Source: Phanerochaete sordida
Lineage: Eukaryota; Basidiomycota; Agaricomycetes; Polyporales; Phanerochaetaceae
NCBI GenBank assembly: GCA_019973155.2
Contig: BPQB01000029.1
Coordinates: 248,001 to 312,000 of the forward strand
DNA: 64,000 nucleotides
Reading direction: 5' to 3'
Shown: positions 55,426 to 64,000 of the stretch, in pieces
Layout: each line of letters begins with the position of its first letter
How positions within the stretch are numbered: position 1 is the stretch's first letter
Translations under genes and position numbers: made by a program
The notes under the pieces: generated by a model
What the model was told of the DNA's origin: nothing
Database searches by the model: none
The model's input: the letters and a program-made list of their open reading frames with translations, nothing else

Positions 55426-56199
55426 CACGTAGCCTCTCGGTAGACTGTCAAAGGTACGTTATTCGACGAGATGTGTAGCTGAAGCGGGACAGAGATCTCG
55501 AAGTACGATTAGTTAGATACCGTACAACAGCGCCGCCCACAACTTACCTTGTTCCACTCAAACATGCACCCCCAGTAAGATAGGCATGCCGATCGTTTGT
55601 CGGGCAACAGCCCAAGCTTTCGATCGTACGACTATTGACACGATCGATCGCGTATTATGTGCCGAGACATAAAACGGGGACCCACACCTGGCCACCATAG
55701 TCGGCTCTATTGTATAAGAACGCTGTTAATGTCTGTCTGTGTATACATATGTAAGCGTGCGATGCAAAGTGTGCCACCCACCTGGAACGTTAGCCGGCTT
55801 AACCTTATGTGCGATACCCGCTACCGCCATGCCGCTCGCGCGTCACGAGTGATACTAAGATTTGACTAGCATATGCCAGAGGATCTGGTCCACTTCATAA
55901 TAAACCCGAAGCTTTTGCTTCTGGGCCAAGTCTCGCGTCGTTCCGCCGGTCAAGGCTCGGTCGAGTTTCGAGAGTCATGCCTGTTCGAAAAATTGCGAGA
56001 GTGGAGGGGTAGTATGCATTCACGGCATCGCTAAGATCATGTACGTGTATTTGCGCACACATTCTGCCATATGTGACACGCAGAGGAGGTCCCAGCAGTC
56101 TCGAGACCAAGTCGAGACCGACCTGATGTTCTGACACGTCATCTCAGCATCAAAAAATAATAGTCGTTGGGCAGGTCTACGCACCGGTAGACCATTGGT

Positions 56200-57600
56200 G
56201 AGGCATTGGTGGTGAATCTAACATCCACCTCTGAACTTGAATTATTTTCAGGCCTGCTCAGGGCGAGAGACGTCGCGAGAATATTGATGACGTCGAGGCG
56301 GGGAAGAAGGAGAGCGGCGCCAATTAGTGAGCGCCCCGCCCTCGCCTCGTGGCGTCGCCCTTGTGATGCGCCATCATGGACGCTGCCGACAGCGCGGAGA
56401 GAGTGCGGACGTCGCCTGGTGACCCTTTCACAACAACCACCACGTCCGTGACCACCCGCCACTCGTCTCAAAACACTATCTCGCTCCGTCTGTATAATTC
56501 TGAACATATTTCTGACCGGTCTTGCTCGTTCGCCCGAACGTCAGGCCAGGGGGCTCGAGGTGCAGGATCAAGAACGACGATGAGCGGGGCTTGGTAACGA
56601 GGATAGAGCAAGACGACCGATGTGCGTCCAGGCTTTTATGCGAGCAGCGAGAGGTTGGACACTGAGAGGAGGTGGCGCGGTCTCGGTGAGTCCACAACTT
56701 CGTGTAGACTGCTCATCACAGCAGGCACGGTTTCCGTGGCGCGAACCCCATTCCTCCCGGGCTTCCTCTTCTACGACACTCGCAGGACTCAAGATTCCAG
56801 GCCATATCTTGGGCAGCATCTGCGAACTACTTTCACTCGCGAGTGGCGCGCTGAACGTCCTCGTCGTACCACGTGTTCCGGCGACTCGATGCTGTCGTGC
56901 GTACGTCCATACCGGCTGTCCGTCATCCCCGAACTTACTCCCAGGCATCTAGATATTCATATGGTTGAGTTTTCTGGTGCCTCAGAGAGGTCACTCGGCG
57001 CGCCGGTTCACATGCTCGATGTCCGCGAAATTGGTGGCGGGAAATACTACGTCGGGGCGTATCCACCGCCCTCAGGTACAACGAGCCGGTTTAGCAGACA
57101 GTTTGGGGCCAGTAAACGACTTATCTACCACCCTCACTCCGTCGACTCTCGTTCCGACTGTCACTTAGCTGCAGCCCAGGCGATCCGCTCCGCGCGCCAG
57201 CGATTGTGGCGGGATTCTACGTTCGTCCGACGCCCGCTACATCTCTCCGCGATTGCGAATGCTGCGCCTCTCAGAACGCTGTTTCAGAGGTTGTGGATGC
57301 GCTCGAGTATGTGATTTGGGTGGCGCGCCGTACGGCCTCGGCGGGCTCGAGGCGACGTCCTCCCTGGCTGGCGGGGCAGTCATGATCCCCCTTGTGTAGG
57401 GACCGAAGCTAGTACATGATGGTCAATACACTATTTTTGCGCCCAAATAAACATGTCGTAGAGTGCGTTAAGAGTGTGTCTGCCATATGCGCGCCCGCGA
57501 TCCTTGCCGATGGCGGGGCGGGGCGCTGCGTTCGCGGTCACATGAGCCGCGCGACCGAACCGTGCTCGCTCGGGTTCCGTGGACATCTACCCAGCATCCA
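56200..57600 (-). pseudogene. Second copy of the decayed F-box remnant
   Basis: Matches 48.5-49.9 kb, for example GGAGAGCGGCGC near 48,570 and 56,312, CTTTCACTCGCGAGT near 49,101 and 56,830, and GCTAGTACATGAT near 49,669 and 57,409. Frames are open on both strands but inconsistent with a single gene. Its polarity is inferred from the better-preserved copy at 48.5-50.1 kb. Confidence 0.5.
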
Positions 57601-58477
57601 CGCCAAGTGCAACGATGCCGAAGAGTCAAACGGGTGGCAACGCGCCTGCGGCCGCCGCCTCGAGTGATGGGGGGCCGCACGCCTGGTGCGCCGGCTACAA
57701 AGAGCACACGCCCCGTCGCACACCCTGATATTTGCACCGCCTCACAATGTCGTCCATCAGCAGCAGGAGCTGCTTTGTAGCCTGGGAGACAACGGCGGGA
57801 ATGGAGAGCGTGATGCACGCGCGGCGCAGGACCCTGAGGGCAAAGGCGGAGCACGAAGTGCACAGGGCGAGAGGTGGGTTGGTATATCTCTTTGCATCCT
57901 CGGTATGGCGTAGCACGTTCTGGAAGCCATAGAAGCTGTGCCGCATGTATTTTGTAGGACTGATGTGGCAGGTGGTCGCTGCACCTCGGCAGTGTCCGAC
58001 CTTTGTGTGAGGCACAACGCCTAAGTCGCGGAGGCGCGCGCTGAGGCCACCAACGCCACGGTACACCAGCGCCAACACGCCACATAGACCATTGGATGCG
58101 TCTGCTGCGTCGTGCAGACCTCCTAAATTCATGAAAATATTACTAAATGTACCAGACAGCCATGCGCATCCAACAATACCCAAAATATTGTGTGGACGGT
58201 AGGGAGGAGTGACTGAAGACCCGTTGTCTCTGGGGGCAAATGGCCACCTTTGACAAAGCCTTTGGTAGGACAACCTCGACGTGGCCCTCAAGTTGTTTTG
58301 TCCTCGCAGAGTATTTCAGGCTCGCCACAATGGCCTCCTCCTCCTCTCAAACATACACCTGTACCCACTGCTCCCCTCCCCTGCATCCAAGCGAAACGCA
58401 TCCTCCGAGAATATTCACTCGCATCTAGACTGAAACATGGTCGTCCTGGTGCGCTAGCGCGTACAGATTGTGGCGGC
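57601..58477. other. Unassigned region with one long minus frame
   Basis: A minus-strand frame at 57,695-58,291 runs 198 codons and includes a moderately hydrophobic stretch (GIVGCAWLSGTFSNIFMNLGG) and many Cys and Leu residues, but its first codon is not ATG and I find no family or intron. It may be a fragment of an unknown gene. Confidence 0.3.
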
Positions 58478-59080
58478 TATGGGAGACTCATATATTATTG
58501 CAAGCTTCACTCGATTCGCATCGTATCTTCGCACCGCCCGCTGCCTGGGGAGATTGTTCCTCAACTTTACATCGAGCCTGAGGAAGAATACAAACGCGCG
58601 AAGTGCATAGAGTTCTCCGACAATCTCAAACACGCGGGGACTCTCGTAACGCATCGCTCCCAACTGGAGAACCCCAGGCTACCCGCCCCATTTGGGGCGA
58701 CCGGAGCAACACAAACAATTGCCATTACAGTGAGCTTTCACGCCTCAAAAACGTGATATGTGCTAAACGGACCTGAAGTGGCCTGGGTACCACGAGACTG
58801 CGCTCTACGTAACAGGCGGGGACTACGAGCTTTCCGAGCTCGCGAACGCAGTCAACGCGGAGCTCCTCCGGTTTAGATTGGTAAGGAGGTAGCGAGCAGG
58901 TGTGACGCAGGCTAATGAACTCGACCATCGCAGCTCATGCAGAAGAAGACTTGCACGGACCTGTCGTGGCGGCTCTTACCAGCGGACACACTCTGGCTAC
59001 TCGAGCTTCGTCCGATCGCTCATGGCCTATGGCAAGCAGTACTCTGTCGCCGCAGGAACCATAGTGAGATCATCCCGTAG
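58478..59080 (+). CDS. Small WPGY-motif protein, 5' end unresolved
   Basis: The last three exons are clear: one ending at 58,729 (ATQTIAIT), 58,779-58,880 starting WPGYHETALYV, and 58,934-59,080 ending with LWLLELRPIAHGLWQAVL. The junction directly before WPGY and the form of the final exon match the gene at 6,189-6,959. The start codon is uncertain; the ATG at 58,478 is in another frame and would need an extra intron. Function unknown; no membrane or secretion signal in the readable part. Confidence 0.55.
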
Positions 59081-60493
59081 CTCACGGGCCGCCGTAGAGT
59101 ATAATCCACGACGTCACACTAAAGTAGGCACAATCTCCCATTTGTCATAGACCTGTAACACTAGTGAGTATAATTATGGGTGACGACGCGCCCCTTGCCA
59201 CACCAAGCTACACTTATCCTGGAGGCCGCTTGGACAGCCGCTGATTCCTGCTAGACACAACGTCAATTACTACCAAGTAGTCTACTCACGAACGAGTGCA
59301 CGGTTGCTCGATATTCTCGAGACGCGTTCCTCGGCAACAGTATATGTCCTGCTAGGCGTACTATCTGCGTCGTGTGGGTATTGTGAATACGGGCATCGAA
59401 CACGGATCCGGGTGCGACGCCTGGAAAACGTACAGAACGATGAGGTTGAGGTGGTGCGGGAGTACGAAACTGCTTCGACTTCATCCCGCAAAAGCAGTGC
59501 AAGCTGATGAACGTCAGGTCTCGCTCAAGTATTTCTAAAATATACGACACCTTGGCAGCTCAGTGTACCTGGCAGGACTACAACATGCCGTCTATCCCAA
59601 TCCATTTGCTTCCCATCTCCAGGCCTTCAAGTAAAACCTTCGTCTGACAGGTCGGGCACGCGATGAAAATCTGTCTGCGACGGAGCGAGGTTAATTAGAT
59701 CGTTGTACTATCATAAAAGCCGCAAATTGGCCTGGTAATATGGTACAGTAAAGCTCACAGCAGCGGTAAACGATCTTTTCTTCGTGCTTTATACTGCCAC
59801 TGTGCCGAAACCTCCACTGCTTTATTGAGGTGACCTTTGGTCCTTCCGTCTCAGCACTTGCGTAGGGCAATAAAGCTGGTGATAACTCGCCTTTTAGACA
59901 ATAATTTCTCTGCGCTCTTCTCGCCGCGCCGTCATCGAGGTGCTTGCCTCAATCTGTGGCGCGCTCGAAGCCTATCTCCAATGCCGCTCAAACATCTGCG
60001 TCACCCTGCCCCCCGGACTTAGGTCCAAGGTAAGACTAAAGCGACGGCGGAATTGAAAAGCAAGTATGCGGTCATCGAAGTGGACATTGCGCGCGCAAGC
60101 GGCAGAAAGGAGATAGTGGTGGTTAGAAAGAAATAATGCTAGCGCCCCTACCGGGAGGGGCGCCAGCGACAGGCGGTATTAGGCGCCATGATAGTGCATC
60201 GCTGAATTTCCGCCAGAGTTACATACTTCGTCCGCCTCACTCGTCTTCTCTGCAACCACAAAAAATACCATAGATTGCTTGCCACAACGTATACCTAACC
60301 TTCTATTATGAAAAAGTGCCTGCAAAACTCTTGCTGTCACACCCATCGAGCTTGCCTCATATGCGCCGGCTGACTGACGTCTACGTTAGACGAGACCAGA
60401 TAAAACTACGCCTTGGCAAATTTACAGAAGCGCAGCAGTACATGCGTGAGCTATGAGCTACTTTGTAGAGCAAAAGTGTTAAAAACGTCATTC
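59081..60493. other. Intergenic, no gene seen
   Basis: About 1.4 kb, AT-richer than its surroundings, with only short frames. Confidence 0.45.
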
Positions 60494-62449
60494 TCAAGGT
60501 CCGAATCGCAATACCTTGCCCTGACGCGTGTCTAACTGCAAAGTCACCACACGCCTGCCCTCGTCCCGACACAACTTGCGCCTCAGCATAAGATTCAGAA
60601 GGACGTTCACCTTTCTTCTGTCGTTTCTTGACATGTAATTTCGCATCGATTTGTATTGCGCCTCGACCCATCCAAAGTCGCGCTCAATCATCCGCCGCTC
60701 CATGGCTGCACAGCGAGGAGGGTCGGCTCGAAGCGCTTCCGTCGTTGGGTCATCGTCAGCGAAGTGTTGAGAGATTACGTCAACTAAGACGTCTACTCTC
60801 TCCAGGGCAGGGCGGGAGGCCACCCATTCAGCAAGAGCCGGCCAGTAAATGAGGTCTGGGCCGCGTCGCCGCTCGCTTGGAGGGATAGGACTATCGGCGG
60901 TGAAGCAGATACGCCGGATGCTGGTTGGCATCCAGCGCAAGAGATCGTCGTATATCTCTTCAAATTCCCACTAAGCAGATAGGTATTAGTCAACAATGTT
61001 TCCAGCGACGCACATGGTCGCACGTACCGCTTCGATGATGTTCAGCTTCACGCTCACGAGTTTGTTGCACTTAGAGAGGTTCTCCAATCTAGTCGGCTCT
61101 GCGACAACTGATCAATACAATGCAGCTTTTTCTCATATGGGAACACTTACTAGGACTTTTCCAGTGCGGTCTCCGCTGAGTTTCGCAACTCAGCGAAAAA
61201 TGCGTCAACGTAGCGCTACAAGTCTCCAGGAATTGATCGAGGGTGTAGATAGAGACAATCTCCGGGTCCCACGAGCTGGGCCAGTCGATGGTCAAGCTAG
61301 TCAACGATGACAGCGCCAGGGTGCGTTTCAGCGCTCGGAGAATGTCGAATGCTGATTCACAGAGCTCGAGATGCTTGACGTGCAGGTGAGAACTCCTTGG
61401 GAGATACTCTGTCTCGTCGAGACGACTAGCGGCGACGATTCGCAAGTGATCCACGCGTTGGAAGAGGCGCAGGTATTCGAAAATCCAATTCTGTGAGGTG
61501 TACTGGCCCCGTCGCATCCACAGATCGAAGCACTTGACGGAGTAGTGTTTCCGAGTACGTAACTCGGAGATACTGAGATCGGGGGAAGGGGAATTCTGGA
61601 AACGCAAGTAGGCAAGGTTGGGGAAAGCGAGCACGATGGTATCTACCATGATGACCGTGGGGGGCATTCCTACGCTCCACCAGATCGAGGCGCCTGTGAT
61701 GTACGTCGTGAGTCTGCGAGACTGCGTCGCAGCCAGCATCAAAGTCTCCAGTCGCTCGTAGGCCTTCTCGCCCTCTTCCATTGAAGGCTCAGTGCTTGAA
61801 GCCTGGAAGCGTAGGCGTCGAAACAGATGATGGGAGCTCCTATCGAGCCAGCCGCGGCACGTCAGGGAACAGCTGGCGAGGTCGGTCAGCGGTATAGTTG
61901 GAAACTCGTCGAAGTCGTCAGTGTAGGCGACATGGTCGATTATCATAGCAATCGCTTGCTGAGGGAGTGTGGGCGGGGAGGATGGTCGCGATTGAATACG
62001 CAAGCTGGTGTCGCTTCGCGCTATGGAATGAGGAACGATGCGAGGATACTGCTGCTCCTGTATGCTAGCAGCGACATATGATGTATGGAAAGGAATTGCA
62101 AAATGGGAGACATAGGGAGGGCCGAGCGGCGGGCTTTTGAACAGCGGCACAGTCGGAGACGAGCTCGCTGAAGGGGACGTCGCCGAGCTCGAAGGCGAAG
62201 CGAGGAGTGATTGGGTGCGTCCGGCGCGCGACGATCGTTGCGCTTTGGGCTTTGGTTCTACGCGCTTGGGTAAGATAGGCTCTGGTTGCGGGGTGCGTCT
62301 GACTGCGATCTTCCTGTAAACCCTCCGCTCCGGGAGAGGAATGGTCGCAGCCACGTTTCTCTTCCCGGTAGCCCGCCTGCCGAGCGTCAAGAGTCCGGTC
62401 AATGCATCGTAGTGCATAGCAGCGTGGATTGCAAGTACCTTTCCCCCAT
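60494..62449 (-). CDS. F-box-type protein (597 aa), closest relative of the split gene
   Basis: Exons 62,449-62,439, 62,376-61,151, 61,107-61,028 and 60,970-60,494 close in frame. A basic and Ser-rich N-terminus of about 140 residues precedes the F-box-like segment (LPQQAIAMIIDHVAYTDDF...SCSLTCRGWLDRSSHHLFRRLRF, about 150-210). Leucine-rich-like units follow (VLAFPNLAYLRFQ; IFEYLRLFQRVDHLRI; VKHLELCESAFDILRAL), and the last exon starts WEFEEIYDDLLRWMP. It aligns with both halves of the interrupted gene (12.3-13.3 and 38.7-39.5 kb), including NWIFEYLRLFQ at the break point, and so serves as the reference for that gene. Probable SCF-type substrate receptor. Confidence 0.8.
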
Positions 62450-64000
62450 TGCAGATGCTCAATATCAGCTCGAAGGAGGTGAACCGGCGCGCAGTGGCGT
62501 GAACAGGTCCAAGCTTCACAGGCGCCGTGTTGGTCGGTGGAATCCCGGAGACAGCGCAAGACGCGCGCTGTCGCAGAGCGTTCCGACGGGCAGGCTTTTG
62601 CTCATCCGTCTCCGAATTTCTAGCACGATCAATTCACAGCTGCGCTGGGAGAGGGGAATTTTGAATGGGCCTCCAGGTTGAGAGAGAAGTGAGGGTGCGA
62701 CCTCCAGTTCGTGAAGTCGTGCCCTTAGCGGACAAGCGCCTACGGCGGGCTGGGCTCCGCGCAGACGCGCGCAGAGGCCGCCGTTTCGTTTTCAAGCACG
62801 ACGTCCACCACAGCCCGACCCTCATGGCAGCGCTCAGGATCCATCCTGCGACAGCGATGCGTGCCATATCTCAGAACGCTTCAGGAGATATGCCCGGGCG
62901 ATCGTCTGGCCATATACGTGGCCTGTCCTGGGGTGAGAAACTGTACTATCCGTGACCTGACTTGCCTGCAGGACGCCAGCGCAAGCTACGATATGGGGCT
63001 CCTGGTAAGCTCACAAAAAGCATCGTTGATGAGACGTAAGCTAGAACGAGAATAATCAGGCCCTCGGCGACCTTATATATCTGAACCGAAAACTCACTAC
63101 GCGCACTCGTGTCAGGTCCAACGTCAACGATGGTGTTGTTGACAGTAGAGGTACATCTGTCACATTAAACACGTACCTTTTCGAGCTATGCGATACCTCA
63201 GGGAAAACCGTGGTACGTGCAGTGATGTGGACATCGCTGTGGAGCCACACTCCTATCAAACTAGTCCCCTGCAGTGCGCCATAGCACATCTATTAGCGAT
63301 GTCTCAGGCAAACTCTAAGATCCCGCGAGTCGATCGTTTGTCACAGCATCTCCCCAGGAGGGATACAACGGGCGTCACAGCACTTTCTCTGCGCACACTC
63401 GTTGTACATGCCCAAGGATAAAATATATTTCCTCCTCGCCCACCGTGGAGTTCTCCTTGCACACAGACATCAGGCGTAATCTCAAATTCGGTGTGCTCTG
63501 GCGGGCCTGAACAGCGGCCATCTGGCTTCATCGTGCGCCCTAGCGAGGCAGGCTCTAAAGCGAAGTAAGCAGCCGTTTCTATGTCCTTGTCTGTGGATGG
63601 CTATCAAACCAGATTGCTCCACGTATCGGCTACAAAATCACATCAACTGCATAGGGACAGGACTGCAGGCGTTTTACCTCGGTCGAAAAAACTGCGCTTT
63701 CGTGGAACACAGGTCAGTTCCTGATCAGTCACGGCAATCACGGGTGTGCTTACCGGCGTTACCGCACCTTTGCAAGGTATGTAGTACACCAGCAGCCGTA
63801 AGGCCGAGCGTGTGACATCGCAGGGCTGCTGAGACTGCATCTTGACTTGGCGACGACGGCTCGGTGAGTGGTTGATTGGAATGTTCAGGCGGTGCTCACG
63901 ATATGAATGATCTGCTCGCCTTTGTTTGCAGAGCGCGAACACGCGTAGCCTCGTTGAACTGACACCTAGAAGTCAGACGAGCGTGGACAAATTCACGTCT
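62450..64000. other. No assignable gene to window end
   Basis: About 1.5 kb. Around 63,090-63,260 the plus strand reads a plausible beta-rich segment (SNVNDGVVDSRGTSVTLNTY and following) without a start or partner exon; it might be an exon of a gene continuing elsewhere or decayed. Otherwise nothing supportable. Confidence 0.35.

Larger units (their letters stand above)
42983..57600. repeat. 7.7-kb tandem segmental duplication
   Basis: Unit 1 (about 43.0-49.9 kb) and unit 2 (about 50.9-57.6 kb) carry the same order and strand: F-box gene, zinc-finger gene, then F-box remnant. Offsets between matching points are steady: F-box starts 7,777, zinc-finger starts 7,703, intergenic marker about 7,727, remnant about 7,740 bp. 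Coding parts have diverged strongly at protein level, so the event is old compared with the 648-bp duplication inside the transposon. Confidence 0.8.

Noticed and set aside
57695..58291. 198-codon minus frame as a membrane protein gene
   Set aside because: It does not begin with ATG, the hydrophobic stretch is short, and no related sequence is seen in the window. Kept only as a note in the gap entry.

Overview
The window reads as nuclear DNA of a filamentous basidiomycete, most likely an agaricomycete. This rests on genes split by 39-90 nt introns with GTRNGT donors and CTRAC-like branch sites, TATA boxes 50-70 bp before start codons, and families I associate with agaricomycetes: F-box-like proteins, short Cys/His finger proteins, and a KDZ transposase next to a TET/JBP oxygenase. 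The species cannot be told from the sequence.

Layout. Positions 1-13.3 kb hold two related Cys2His2-like regulators (1.07-2.49 and 4.27-5.51 kb), two small proteins that may be related (6.19-6.96 and 10.61-11.14 kb) and the 3' half of an F-box gene (minus strand, 12.30-13.34 kb). Positions 13,320-38,695 are proposed to be one 25.4-kb DNA transposon. The 5' half of an F-box gene, also minus strand, resumes at 38.69-39.49 kb, so the element appears to have split one gene. The right flank (41.9-62.4 kb) carries a small spliced gene, three intact F-box genes, two more Cys/His finger genes, F-box remnants and another small protein. Much of it (about 43.0-49.9 and 50.9-57.6 kb) is a 7.7-kb tandem segmental duplication.

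The giant element. Its ends are inverted repeats sharing a perfect 19-bp block. Inside each end lie clusters of the 8-bp palindrome GGTTAACC (10 perfect copies in 247 bp on the right, 3 perfect plus 2 variants on the left) and a tRNA-like module facing outward from the interior. The interior has two arms that diverge at about 26.7-27.8 kb. The plus arm encodes a TET/JBP-type 2-oxoglutarate/Fe(II) dioxygenase, a JmjC-type oxygenase and a ten-exon KDZ (Kyakuja-Dileera-Zisupton) transposase with its CxC2 cysteine cluster and D-D-E residues. The minus arm encodes at least four spliced proteins of unknown function (758, 578, 296 and 399 aa), a 72-aa derivative, and possibly one more near the left end. 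Every exon chain I reconstructed closes in frame, so the element looks recent and may be mobile.

Working model. The transposase would act on the terminal repeats and GGTTAACC arrays. The two oxygenases could modify DNA bases and chromatin at the element or its target. The minus-arm proteins (zinc ribbon, acidic and RG-rich tails, nuclear-type basic patches) could be accessory DNA or chromatin factors. KDZ elements carrying TET/JBP genes are known from basidiomycetes; the combined cargo with JmjC, the terminal architecture and the split target gene are what deserve attention here. All coordinates come from manual splicing without transcripts.
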